43,722 nt of DNA from CAYQVO01 sp964421085 (GTDB lineage: Bacteria > Bdellovibrionota_C > UBA2361 > CAYQVO01), in the NCBI GenBank assembly GCA_964421085.1, contig CAYQVO010000032.1, forward strand, positions 1 to 43,722. Reading direction: 5' to 3'. The notes beneath the pieces were generated by a model that ran no database searches, was not told the DNA's origin, and saw nothing but the letters and a program-made list of their open reading frames with translations. The translations under genes and the position numbers were made by a program. Position 1 is the stretch's first letter; the number at the start of each line of letters is the position of its first letter. Of this stretch, positions 33,043 through 41,942 are shown one piece after another.

Positions 33043-33344
33043 TCAGACCCGTTCTCCTGCGCACTTTACAACGCACATACCGTCCTGGGTAAATGAAAAA
33101 CTGCGCAGGATTCGAATACCTTTCCGTTCGAACAACTTGAGAATGGACTCGGGCGAATGAGAACTCATATTCTCCCTGAGACAGTCTCCGAAAAAAAAAC
33201 GTCCCCCGGCTTCAATACCCGGCAGATTTCACCAAGTGTCGAATCGGTATGGAGGGAGTATAACGCGTTGGTGCAGAAAACAACGTCAACCGATCCTTTT
33301 CTGAAGGGAAAGACATCGCCGAACTTTTTCGTGAAAATCTCCAT
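33043..33344 (-). pseudogene. C-terminal part of a class I SAM-dependent methyltransferase, frameshifted at a T9 tract
   Basis: Just after thrC, the minus strand encodes M-E-I-F-T-K-K-F-G-D-V-F-P-F-R-K-G-S-V-D-V-V-F, then N-A-L-Y-S-L and E-I-C-R-V-L-K-P-G, the Methyltransf_11 motifs after the SAM loop. The frame then meets nine Ts (33191-33199 region on the plus strand as A9) and ends soon after. With one more T it continues F-F-G-D-C-L-R-E-N-M and L-F-E-R-K-G-I-R-I-L, a normal methyltransferase tail, to TGA at 33043. The N-terminal G-x-G-x-G half is missing: the frame runs straight into the thrC 3' end. So it is a remnant, or a small protein read by slippage at the T9 run. No good ribosome site is seen. 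Confidence 0.7.
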
Positions 33345-33355
33345 GTCCGGGTTCT

Positions 33356-34615
33356 TTACCGCAGAATCTCCCTCTTCACATCCTCATATTCCACCCCGAT
33401 CTCAATCGACACCTTCTTCCGTTTTATCAGTTCATCGAACTCAGCTGGAGGCGAATAATGAATCCCGAGAGCGTCGGAGACAATCGAGGCAAACTTTGCC
33501 GGATGGGCAGTTTCGACAAAAATGCCCGGCAGATTCCCAAGCGCGAGACGGGCGACGGCGCCGTGAGGCTCCGCTATGTACCGGTACTTTTCGAACAAAT
33601 CGCGCATTGCCTGCTTTGTCTGCGAATCGCTCCAGGCGGAACCGCTCAGATTCGCCCTGATCCTGTCATCGTCGCCGAAAAGCGAGCATATCCTTGCAAA
33701 GTTACTCGGATCCGCAATATCCATCGCGTTGGAAAGGGTATCAACTACCGGCCCGGGCTCGTATACACCGCCCGAAAGAAATCTCGGGACGACGTCATTC
33801 GCATTGGTTGCCGCAATAAAGCCCTGAACAGGCAGTCCCATTTCCCTGCCAATCAGTCCTGCCGTCAGGTTTCCGAAATTACCCCCTGGGACGGAGCAGA
33901 AAACAGAAGAACCGGCTGGAAGCTGGGCGCATGCCCTGAAAAAATAAGCAGTCTGAGGAAGGAGCCTTGCGACATTAATAGAATTCGCCGAACAGAGAAT
34001 TACTTTCGATCTCAGCTCGAAATCGCCGAATGCCTGCTTCACAAGCCTCTGACAGTCATCGAAGTTTCCCTTCACCTCGAGAGCAGCAACATTATCCCCA
34101 AGCGTTGCTATCTGCTGTTCCTGAAAGCGCGTAACCTTTCCCGATGGATAAAGGACAACAACCCTGAACCCGGGAAGCCTGTGAAAAGCCGAAGCAACTG
34201 CAGCGCCGGTATCCCCGGAAGTTGCTGTAAGAATCGTGGTCTCGCCCCGGGACTTTCTCCGCATCAGGCGCGCCATAAAGCGCGCACCAAAATCCTTGAA
34301 GGCCAAAGTGGGCCCGTGGAAGAGTTCGAGGACAAAAATCCCGTCGCTCAACTGCACCAGGGGCGCGTCAAACGTAAATGCGTCCGATATTACCTCCCGG
34401 ATCTCCTCATCCGGCAGGTCGCCTTCAACGTAGGGCCGCAGAACCTCGAATGCGATGGTGTTCAGATCCCTGCCCTGGAGATTATCAAGAAACTCCTGAC
34501 TCAACCTGGGATACCGCTCGGGAACATACAATCCGCCGTCCGGCGCGAGACCGTGTGCGACAGCATCGAGAAACCCGGCCTTATCTGCCTTGCCGTTCGT
34601 GCTTCTATACAGCAC
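33356..34615 (-). CDS. thrC: threonine synthase
   Basis: A 419-aa PLP enzyme converting O-phosphohomoserine to threonine. It has the class signature R-S-T-N-G-K-A near the N-terminus, the PLP lysine in L-A-F-K-D-F-G-A-R-F-M, G-D-T-G-A-A-V-A-S-A-F for phosphate binding, S-V-P-G-G-N-F-G-N and the C-terminal E-T-A-H-P-A-K-F. Length and motifs match the E. coli-type (428-aa) enzyme. It follows thrB by three bases and is the last intact gene of the thr operon. Confidence 0.96.
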   Translation of the reverse strand: MLYRSTNGKADKAGFLDAVAHGLAPDGGLYVPERYPRLSQEFLDNLQGRDLNTIAFEVLRPYVEGDLPDEEIREVISDAFTFDAPLVQLSDGIFVLELFHGPTLAFKDFGARFMARLMRRKSRGETTILTATSGDTGAAVASAFHRLPGFRVVVLYPSGKVTRFQEQQIATLGDNVAALEVKGNFDDCQRLVKQAFGDFELRSKVILCSANSINVARLLPQTAYFFRACAQLPAGSSVFCSVPGGNFGNLTAGLIGREMGLPVQGFIAATNANDVVPRFLSGGVYEPGPVVDTLSNAMDIADPSNFARICSLFGDDDRIRANLSGSAWSDSQTKQAMRDLFEKYRYIAEPHGAVARLALGNLPGIFVETAHPAKFASIVSDALGIHYSPPAEFDELIKRKKVSIEIGVEYEDVKREILR

Positions 34616-34618
34616 TTT

Positions 34619-35554
34619 TCACTCCATTATCCGGGCTCCCAGTGAGCCTGCTGTTCCTGTGAATGAAAGAGACTCGATCCCCTCTCTTTCGAATACATCA
34701 CACATGGCCTTTGCGCTCCTGTTCGCGTCATCGAGGCATCGTGACAGGGCGAAAATAGAGGGACCGGATCCCGAGATGCCGCCTCCGACCGCGCCGCTTT
34801 CAATCGCGGCTTTCTTTGCAGAGTCGAAACAGGGAATCAACGCGGCACGGTAAGGTTCAATAAGAACATCCTGCAGGGAGCGTCCCACAAGATCGACATC
34901 GCCGGACAGAAGGCCGGTAATAAGACCTGCCACATTTCCCATCTGCACAATCGCGTCTCTGAGCTGAACCTCGCGTCTCAGCACCTTGCGGGCGTCCTCT
35001 GTGCGCACCTCGACCCGGGGGCAGACAACCGTGTAAAAAATCTCTCCGCCGGGGTGAATCTTCACAATATCGATGGGATTATAGCTTCGGATAAGAACAA
35101 TTCCTCCCAGAAGAGAAGGTGCGACGTTATCAGCATGCGCCGTTCCGCATGCGGCGCGCTCCGCTTCCATAGCGCACGCAACGAGATCTTCCTCCGGGAC
35201 TTCAATTGAAAGAAGCGAAGTCACAGCGACAAGAGCCGCAGCAGCACTGGCTGCGCTCGAACCAAGCCCGCTTCCAAGAGGCATCTGCTTTTCAACCTCG
35301 AGGACCACGCCTGCCTCGATGTTCTTCCTGCAGAACAGTTCCCTTACTGCCACAGAGGCAGTGTTCTTTTCAGGATCCGCCGGTATCTCTCCATAAGGAG
35401 ACACAACCCGGCTTACTGTCACTCCCGGGCCGGCATCCGACCGGCTCGCTGTGACGAAATCTCCCGGCGCCTCGAGCGCGAATCCAAGTATATCGAACGC
35501 GCTTCCGACGTTTGCCACAGTGGCGGGCGCAAATGCTCTTGCAGATTCACTCAT
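34619..35554 (-). CDS. thrB: homoserine kinase
   Basis: A 311-aa GHMP kinase phosphorylating homoserine. Visible are the N-terminal F-A-P-A-T-V-A-N-V-G-S-A-F-D-I-L-G, the ATP loop P-L-G-S-G-L-G-S-S-A-A-S-A, and the C-terminal G-G-G-I-S-G-S-G-P-S-I-F-A. Length equals that of E. coli ThrB. It overlaps thrA by four bases and precedes thrC by three, keeping the E. coli order thrA-thrB-thrC. Confidence 0.96.
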   Translation of the reverse strand: MSESARAFAPATVANVGSAFDILGFALEAPGDFVTASRSDAGPGVTVSRVVSPYGEIPADPEKNTASVAVRELFCRKNIEAGVVLEVEKQMPLGSGLGSSAASAAAALVAVTSLLSIEVPEEDLVACAMEAERAACGTAHADNVAPSLLGGIVLIRSYNPIDIVKIHPGGEIFYTVVCPRVEVRTEDARKVLRREVQLRDAIVQMGNVAGLITGLLSGDVDLVGRSLQDVLIEPYRAALIPCFDSAKKAAIESGAVGGGISGSGPSIFALSRCLDDANRSAKAMCDVFEREGIESLSFTGTAGSLGARIME

Positions 35555-37998
35555 ATCTGATTCGCTATCCGTATAACATCGGCAAAAACACCGGCAGCCG
35601 TAACGTCGGGCCCGGCGCCGGGCCCTTTCACGACAAGCGGCCGCGATGAGTATCGATCGGTGGTAAACGCAATGACATTATCCGCACCCGAAAGCCCGAA
35701 GAATGGATGATCAGGGCAGATCGCTTCAAGGGCTGTCTTCGCCTTTCCGCCCCGGAGAGACGCGATATAGCAGAGCCGTTTCCCATCTGCTGCAGCTCCC
35801 TTCGCCATTTCAGCGTAATGCCCGTCCAACTTTTCGAGCTCCGCAAAAAAGTCGTCGACACTTCCCCTGTCCCGGCACTGCTCGGGCACGAGATTTTGAA
35901 TTTCAACATCAGGAGACTCCAGAGCGCACCCTGTTTCTCTGGCAAGAATCAGGAGCTTTCTTGCGACGTCCATTCCGCTAAGATCTTCCCGCGGGTCAGG
36001 CTCGGTATACCCGAGCGCATGCGCCTCGCGGATAAGCTCGCTGAACCGTTTCTCAGGAACGAACGAATTGAATATGAAGCTGAGTGTGCCGGAAAGCACA
36101 GCATCCACGGACTGAACCCGGTCTCCGCTCTTCAGGAGATCATTCAATGTGCTGATTACCGGCAACCCGGCCCCGACGCACGTTTCAAAAAGGAAAAACG
36201 CGTTCCGGCGCTTCACCAGATCCTTCAAACTCCGGTACCCCGGGTACGGGCCGGCCACTGAATGCTTGTTTGGCGTGACTATCGACACACTCTTTGAAAG
36301 GAGGTCCGGATAGAAGCCGGGCACTTCGTTTGAAGCCGTAGTATCAATGAAAACACTGTGAGGAAGATTAAGCTCAATGATTTTTTCCACGAATCCCCGG
36401 AGCGAAGACTCGACACCTTTCTCTTCAAGGTGTTCGGGCGCTTTGTCCGCGGGAATTCCCTCATCGACGAAGAGCATCCGCTTTGTGTCCATGAAGCCGA
36501 CAAGCCTCAGATCCAGGGACTCACCTGCCTTGAGAGACTCATACTGTGAATCGATCTGCCGGAGTAAAGTTCCGCCGACTCTCCCCTTTCCGACCAGGAA
36601 CAGATTCGCCACTTTGACATCGGAGAGGAAGAATTCGTCGTGTATCGACTGCAGAGCTTTTTTCTGATCATGGCGGGATACGACGACTGAAATGCTCAGT
36701 TCCGATGAACCCTGCGCGATTGCGACGACATTGACACCGTTGCGGCCAAGTGCACCGAAAAGTCTTCCGCTTATACCCGGAGTGCGCCGCATGTTTTCGC
36801 CCACGGCAGTCACAACAGAATACTCATCCTCCGCCGAGACACCCTCGATAACTCCCCTCGATATCTCTATCTCGAACTCCTGCTCCAGCGCTTCTTTCGC
36901 CGCCCGGGCGCTCCCGGGAGGGACCGCAAAACAAATGGTGTGTTCCGAAGACGCCTGTGTGATGAGTATTACGTTTACGTTCCGCCCGGCAACGACAGCA
37001 AAAACGCGCCTGGCAATTCCCGCCGCCCCAATCATGCCGCTGCCTTCCACCTTTATGAAAGCCACATGATCAATGGATGAAATTCCTGTTACCATGAAGG
37101 AATGCTGCACAGGCTCCGTGCTGATGAGCGTTCCAGTGTGAGGCACATTGAAAGTATTCCGGATCCTGAGAGGAATCCGCTTTTCATAGGCAGGCTGGAT
37201 AGTGGGGGGATATATTACTTTTGCCCCGAAGTGGGTGAGCTCCAGCGCTTCTTCATAAGTAACAGCGGGAAGACAGAGTGCCCGTGGAACATGGCGCGGA
37301 TCCGCCGTCATTACGCCGTCCACATCCGTCCATATCTCAATCTCACCGGCAGAAAGCGCAGCGCCAAGAATCGAAGCGGTGTAGTCGGATCCCCCGCGCC
37401 CCAGTGTTGTCGTCTCTCCATCCTCAGTGGAAGCAATAAAACCTGTCACTACCTGCAGCGCTTCATGTTTCCCGAAATAATCCTGGATGAGCTTGTGCGT
37501 CGCTGTCGTCTGCACCTGGCCCGCGCCGAAATTCCGGTCGGTGCGAATTATGCCTCTTGCATCCAGAAACTCCGCCACGATGTCATTTACACGAAAAGCC
37601 TCTGAGACAAGATACGCACAAAGCCTCTCTCCAAAGCTCATCACATAATCTTCAGTCCGGAGCGTGCATTCTCTCAAGAGGAACGTTCCCTTGAGCACAT
37701 CTTCCAGCTCTCGAATGATTGACTTGATCTGAGCAATCACGCGGGCCCTGTGCGCGGCAGGAAGAAGAGGTGTGCACGCTTCTACGTGCCGCTCTTCAAT
37801 GCGGTTTACAATGTCACGATACTCATCTATTCCAGAGGCGGCCATCCTGCCTGACTTAATCAGGTCGTCGGTGACGCCGTTGAATGCAGAGACAACAACA
37901 GCCCTTATTCCGGCAGGATCACCGGCAACTATTTTCACAATACCGGCAATTTTTCCCGCCGATCCGACTGAGGCGCCTCCAAATTTGAGAATCTTCAT
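35551..37998 (-). CDS. thrA: bifunctional aspartokinase/homoserine dehydrogenase
   Basis: An 815-aa fusion that performs the first and third steps from aspartate to homoserine. The kinase part begins M-K-I-L-K-F-G-G-A-S-V-G and contains T-L-G-R-G-G-S-D-Y-T and W-T-D-V-D-G-V-M-T-A-D-P-R; two ACT domains follow (~320-460), with E-L-S-I-S-V-V; the dehydrogenase starts with F-L-V-G-K-G-R-V-G-G-T-L and has V-T-P-N-K-H-S-V-A and G-L-P-V-I-S-T-L-N-D-L. ATG 37998 was chosen because AGAGG lies seven bases before it and the N-terminus then matches the family; the longer frame to 38049 adds an unrelated 17 residues. Threonine feedback through the ACT region is expected. No threonine attenuator is visible in the 70-base leader. 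Confidence 0.96.
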   Translation of the reverse strand: MKILKFGGASVGSAGKIAGIVKIVAGDPAGIRAVVVSAFNGVTDDLIKSGRMAASGIDEYRDIVNRIEERHVEACTPLLPAAHRARVIAQIKSIIRELEDVLKGTFLLRECTLRTEDYVMSFGERLCAYLVSEAFRVNDIVAEFLDARGIIRTDRNFGAGQVQTTATHKLIQDYFGKHEALQVVTGFIASTEDGETTTLGRGGSDYTASILGAALSAGEIEIWTDVDGVMTADPRHVPRALCLPAVTYEEALELTHFGAKVIYPPTIQPAYEKRIPLRIRNTFNVPHTGTLISTEPVQHSFMVTGISSIDHVAFIKVEGSGMIGAAGIARRVFAVVAGRNVNVILITQASSEHTICFAVPPGSARAAKEALEQEFEIEISRGVIEGVSAEDEYSVVTAVGENMRRTPGISGRLFGALGRNGVNVVAIAQGSSELSISVVVSRHDQKKALQSIHDEFFLSDVKVANLFLVGKGRVGGTLLRQIDSQYESLKAGESLDLRLVGFMDTKRMLFVDEGIPADKAPEHLEEKGVESSLRGFVEKIIELNLPHSVFIDTTASNEVPGFYPDLLSKSVSIVTPNKHSVAGPYPGYRSLKDLVKRRNAFFLFETCVGAGLPVISTLNDLLKSGDRVQSVDAVLSGTLSFIFNSFVPEKRFSELIREAHALGYTEPDPREDLSGMDVARKLLILARETGCALESPDVEIQNLVPEQCRDRGSVDDFFAELEKLDGHYAEMAKGAAADGKRLCYIASLRGGKAKTALEAICPDHPFFGLSGADNVIAFTTDRYSSRPLVVKGPGAGPDVTAAGVFADVIRIANQI

Positions 37999-38070
37999 AA
38001 TAAGCCTCTGAAAAGGGAGCAGGAGTATCTTAGGCCAGGACTCAGGCAATGGGGAAGAGGGCCTGTAACC

Positions 38071-38643
38071 TCATTTCACTCTCTTCCGGGCAATCCAGAA
38101 GCCAATCAAATCTCCCACTTTTTTATTCACCAGCGTATACCCTTTGTACCGATCCGCCAGAGCAGAAACAACAGGAGGAAGCACCTCCGTTCCAACCCTT
38201 CCGTGACATGAAAGACATAGACGGTTATCGAGAATGACGGGAAGAATGACTGTCTCAGCTCCCTTTATCGCAGGCAGTTTTTCAGCCCTTTGGGTGTTCA
38301 TTCTCTTTCCCGCCGCACTGCGCAGCATCTCTTCGAGTATGGCCCTCTCCTCGTTCGATTGCGACTGCCGCAGGGCATCTTCATAAGACCTTCGCAGAAC
38401 TGTCGTTCCTTTTTTTGAATTTTCCCGGCTCAATTTTTCCGCAGTCTCACGGCAAGCCTGAACGTGATCAGCCGGGGATGCGCCCTGCAGCCGGGAACTC
38501 AGCAACCGATGGAAGGTCAAGTTCAGATGCGTCAGAGCCCCGGAATCCTCCGGCGCAGCGCTGCTTCCCGGCAGTGGATATGCACACAGCGCAAAAGATG
38601 CTATGAGGATGGGAAGCGTTAATCGTGTTATTGCGCGCATCAT
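38071..38643 (-). CDS. secreted c-type heme protein (DUF3365/Tll0287-like)
   Basis: A 190-aa periplasmic protein. The signal peptide covers residues 1-29 (cleavage near S-S-A-A); the mature part is helical (residues ~36-130) and ends in the single heme-binding motif C-L-S-C-H at 143-147, followed by a short domain with V-V-S-A-L-A-D-R-Y-K-G-Y-T-L-V and F-W-I. This layout fits the DUF3365/Tll0287-like family, which are single-heme sensors or electron carriers. It needs the cytochrome c maturation system in the periplasm. It is divergent from mprF and 72 bases before thrA on the same strand, so it could be co-transcribed with the thr operon, though a functional link is not obvious. Confidence 0.8.
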   Translation of the reverse strand: MMRAITRLTLPILIASFALCAYPLPGSSAAPEDSGALTHLNLTFHRLLSSRLQGASPADHVQACRETAEKLSRENSKKGTTVLRRSYEDALRQSQSNEERAILEEMLRSAAGKRMNTQRAEKLPAIKGAETVILPVILDNRLCLSCHGRVGTEVLPPVVSALADRYKGYTLVNKKVGDLIGFWIARKRVK

Positions 38644-38701
38644 AAAGGGAATGATACCAGCAACAGTTCTATCGGGAAAATATCACTGACAGGCGGGCGT
38701 T

Positions 38702-41287
38702 TTGAGCGAATCATCGAAGTATTACAGGCACCTTCTCCATAGAACCATCGAGATCATAAAAATCCTGATCGTTCCCGTCATCCTGCTTATCGCTTTCTGG
38801 GTTCTCTTCAAGCTCATCAAGCATGTCCGTTACGACGATCTCGTGGACGCCCTGTACGGGATAAAGCGAAGCGATCTGGTTAGAGCGCTTCTTCTCTGCG
38901 CTCTCAACTATTTCGTTCTTACTCTCTATGATCTGCTTGCTTTCCGTTACATTCGTCACAAGCTGAGCTACGCGAAGATAGCGTTCACCGCGTGCATCAG
39001 TTTCGCCTTCAGCCAGACGGTTGGCTTCGCGTTTCTCAGCGGAGGCGCCATTCGCTATCGTCTTTACTCATCGTGGGGATGCTCAGCCCAGGAGATCGCC
39101 AAGCTCATTGCTTTCAGCGGCATTCACTTCTGGATGGGGCTCTTCCTTCTTTCGGGCGTCGCCTGCCTGGTCGTACCGGGGGATCTCCTGAAACTCGCCG
39201 GAATATCGGAGACTGGTTCGTCCTGGATTGGAATTGTCTTCATAGCGCCGATTCTTGCTTACTTCGTTCTCACCCTGCTTCGCAGGAAACCGGTCAGAAT
39301 GGGTCAGTGGGAACTCCCGATGCCCTCCCTGCCCCTTGCTGCCGCGTCGGTTGGAGTTGCGTGTCTTGACTGGATTATTGTCGCCGGCATTCTCCATGCG
39401 CTGCTTCCGTCGTCGCCCTTTATTCCTTTTCACCGCCTTACAGTCGCGTTTTTCCTCTCACAGGCGGCCGGAGTTCTGAGCCATGTTCCGGGAGGGCTCG
39501 GCGTTTTCGAGGCTGTAATGCTCGTCACACTTACTAATCTTTCACAGTCCCAGCTTCTCGCGTCCCTCCTGCTTTTCCGCGTTGTGTACTATCTCGTTCC
39601 GTTCGTGCTTGCGCTTGGCCTTCTGCTCATGTGGGAGTTTCTCCGCGGCTCTCTCTCCACCGCAGTCAAGGCCCGGTTTCAAACTGTGGACACGGCTCTC
39701 TCCGGCATGGTCCCGCCGCTGCTGGCACTGAACGCCTTTATTGCAGGCGTTGTCCTTCTTTTTTCCGGCATCACTCCTCCCGCTCCGTCCAGGCTGATAT
39801 GGGTAAAAGACCTGATTCCGCTCCCGCTTCTCGAAATTTCGCATTTTCTAAACAGCATCGCAGCCACTCTGCTGATGGTGACAGCATGGAGCCTCTGGAA
39901 GAGGGTCAACGCCGCTTACGCTTTTACGTTAATACTTCTCTTCGCGGGCGCCGCAGCCTCGATAGTAAAAGGATTCGATTACGAAGAGGCTGCTCTCCTG
40001 CTTCTTGTTGCTTTCATATTTTACCGCTGCAGAAGGTATTTTTACCGGAGAGCGGAGTTCCTCTCGGGTTTCAGATTTCAAACGCTCATCGCAGTCCTGG
40101 TGATCCTTGCGACTTCTGTATGGCTCAGCTTTTTCGTATATGCGAATGTTCAATACAGGAGCGAACTCTGGTGGCGGTTTGCAGTTGAAGGCGACGCGTC
40201 CCGGTTTATGAGGGCGATGGCGGGCAGCGTGATTATTCTGCTCATCATATCTCTCCGTTATTTACTCAAGCCGGCGGCACTGCCCGCTCCACATCCTTTC
40301 GAAACCGACTTGGCCACGGTGGAGTCAATTGTTGAAAATATTCCGTCAGGTTCCGGAAAGCTCGCTTACATGCGCGACAAGTCTCTTCTTTTCAGCGAAC
40401 GCGCCGATGCTTTCCTCATGTACAGGAATCAAGGTTCGAGCTGGGTGGCACTCGGAAATCCCTCAGGATCGGCCGATTCATGGGATGAGCTGATCTGGAG
40501 ATTTCGCGATCTTGCCGACCAGCATGACGGGCACTGCGCCTTCTATCAGATACCAGCTGAATCCCTCTTCCATTATGTCGATCTGGGCATGAACTTCGTC
40601 AAACTTGGAGAAGAAGGGCTCGTATCGCTTTCTTCGTTTTCCCTTGACGACTCTTCGGTGGAAGCTCCCGGAAGGTCGGTGAGGAACCTTGAGGGCGATG
40701 GAATTTCTTTTTCCATTAAAAACCGCGCCGAAGTCCGGGAACTTCTTCCCGTATTCAGGAAGATTTCAGATGAATGGCTTGCAGCCAGGAATACAGCTGA
40801 TAAGGGTTTTTCGATGGGATTTTTCTCTGAAGACTATATTTCCCGCTTTCCGGCTGCCGTTGTCCACAAGGGCGAAGAGATTCTTGGATTTGCGAATTTA
40901 TGGACGACACAGCTCAGAGAAGAACTTTCGATTGATCTCATCCGGCAGTCGAACAGCGCGCCGGAGGGCATCCTGGATTTCCTGTTTGTAAACACAATGC
41001 TGTGGGGCAGGCAGGAAGGGTACAAAGACTTCAATATCGGAATGGCGCCCATTGCCGGACATGAGGAGAAGCGCCTCGAGCCGTTCTGGAACAAGGTCGG
41101 CGCATTTCTATATCAGCACGGAGAGCATTTTTACACCCTGGAGAGCCTTCGCTCCTGCAAGCAGAGATTCAATCCTCGGTGGGAACCGGCTTACCTCGTC
41201 TATCAGGGAAAGCTCGAGCTTCCACGCATTCTTGCCGATACCGCCGCCCTCATTTCAGGAGGGCTTAAGAATGTGCTTGAGAGGTGA
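38702..41287 (+). CDS. mprF: phosphatidylglycerol lysyltransferase/flippase MprF
   Basis: An 861-aa integral membrane protein that transfers an amino acid from aminoacyl-tRNA to phosphatidylglycerol and flips the product, lowering surface charge and giving resistance to cationic peptides. The first ~530 residues contain about a dozen hydrophobic helices, including the flippase signatures A-F-S-Q-T-V-G-F-A-F-L-S-G-G-A-I-R-Y-R and H-V-P-G-G-L-G-V-F-E. The C-terminal DUF2156 synthase domain (~545-861) has W-V-A-L-G-N-P-S-G, L-D-F-L-F-V-N-T-M-L-W-G, F-N-I-G-M-A-P and the closing K-Q-R-F-N-P-R-W-E-P-A-Y-L. Length is close to S. aureus MprF (840). Start is TTG with AGGCGG nearby; the amino acid (Lys or Ala) cannot be told from sequence alone. 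Confidence 0.93.
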   Translation: MSESSKYYRHLLHRTIEIIKILIVPVILLIAFWVLFKLIKHVRYDDLVDALYGIKRSDLVRALLLCALNYFVLTLYDLLAFRYIRHKLSYAKIAFTACISFAFSQTVGFAFLSGGAIRYRLYSSWGCSAQEIAKLIAFSGIHFWMGLFLLSGVACLVVPGDLLKLAGISETGSSWIGIVFIAPILAYFVLTLLRRKPVRMGQWELPMPSLPLAAASVGVACLDWIIVAGILHALLPSSPFIPFHRLTVAFFLSQAAGVLSHVPGGLGVFEAVMLVTLTNLSQSQLLASLLLFRVVYYLVPFVLALGLLLMWEFLRGSLSTAVKARFQTVDTALSGMVPPLLALNAFIAGVVLLFSGITPPAPSRLIWVKDLIPLPLLEISHFLNSIAATLLMVTAWSLWKRVNAAYAFTLILLFAGAAASIVKGFDYEEAALLLLVAFIFYRCRRYFYRRAEFLSGFRFQTLIAVLVILATSVWLSFFVYANVQYRSELWWRFAVEGDASRFMRAMAGSVIILLIISLRYLLKPAALPAPHPFETDLATVESIVENIPSGSGKLAYMRDKSLLFSERADAFLMYRNQGSSWVALGNPSGSADSWDELIWRFRDLADQHDGHCAFYQIPAESLFHYVDLGMNFVKLGEEGLVSLSSFSLDDSSVEAPGRSVRNLEGDGISFSIKNRAEVRELLPVFRKISDEWLAARNTADKGFSMGFFSEDYISRFPAAVVHKGEEILGFANLWTTQLREELSIDLIRQSNSAPEGILDFLFVNTMLWGRQEGYKDFNIGMAPIAGHEEKRLEPFWNKVGAFLYQHGEHFYTLESLRSCKQRFNPRWEPAYLVYQGKLELPRILADTAALISGGLKNVLER

Positions 41288-41449
41288 TTGCCGGAACGCG
41301 CCCTCTTCCTCGCGGTGAATAATTCGAATTTTTTCAGGGTGTGTTGCTGAAAGACACCGAATCAGCAGTTTCCATTTCTGAGAAAACAGCCGCCCGGGCT
41401 CCGATCCGGATTTTCCGTCATGACAGAAAAAAACGCGGCCATTCATTAA

Positions 41450-41840
41450 TTCTCTGCCGTTATTCGCCAGGACTGATACCTGCAGGCAGCACCAGGATGC
41501 ACCGGAAAAAGGCATCCGGGGCTCTTTCGATTGAGTTCAGGTCAGAGAATCAACAAGGCCAGCGACGGTATTTCGACAACGGCAACAGCAGACGGCGCAT
41601 CAGGCGAAATCTCAAACGTTCTGCAAAGACTTGCCGGGCAGTCCGCAAACGGCGTGTTCCCGGTGCAGCAGCGTTCAGCGCTTCAAAATGAATTCTCTCA
41701 GCTTTCATCAGAAATCGATCGCACGGATCTCTCGCTCAGGCACGCGGCAATCCGGGGGCTGCAGAAGCCCGCCTGAAAGTCGCCAGAAGCGCTCTTTCAG
41801 CATCGCGTGAAAATTACGCCGCAGCCGAAAGCCGCAGACT
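41450..41840 (+). pseudogene. collapsed flagellin gene
   Basis: The frame at 41522-41720 reads R-L-S-S-G-Q-R-I-N-K-A-S-D-G, then G-A-S-G-E-I-S-N-V-L-Q-R-L-A-G-Q-S-A-N-G and A-L-Q-N-E-F-S-Q-L-S-S-E-I-D-R-T, which are the D0/D1 motifs of bacterial flagellin. After a frame change the sequence gives R-G-N-P-G-A-A-E-A-R-L-K-V-A-R and E-N-Y-A-A-A-E-S-R, matching the C-terminal D1/D0 (usually N-L-G-A-x-x-N-R-L, E-N-L-x-A-A-x-S-R-I). The whole central part is missing, the I-S-N-x-L-x-x-Q-I segment before G-A-S-G is shortened, and the first ~25 residues may lie in another frame from 41450. At ~130 codons it cannot make a filament protein. Confidence 0.75.
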
Positions 41841-41855
41841 GTCCGGGTCCTTTTT

Positions 41856-41922
41856 TTGTGACAGTTGCGACATACCGGACTTTTTTGCAGGGAAAACCCG
41901 GGGTGTGTCGCAACTGTCACAA
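41856..41922. promoter_or_regulatory. 17-bp perfect inverted repeat before the fmdB-like gene
   Basis: The arms are TTGTGACAGTTGCGACA (41856-41872) and its exact inverse (41906-41922), with a 33-base spacer. Each arm is itself a near-dyad of the form TGTnnCAnnTGnnACA, so this looks like two oppositely placed copies of one protein-binding site rather than a plain terminator. It starts ~15 bases after the flagellin remnant and ends 20 bases before the fmdB-like ATG. Confidence 0.6.
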
Positions 41923-41942
41923 TGTTCTGCTATCATCATCTC

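Noticed and set aside
33458..34645. 395-codon plus-strand frame across thrC
   Set aside because: It is antisense to a clearly real threonine synthase and has no recognisable motif or ribosome site.
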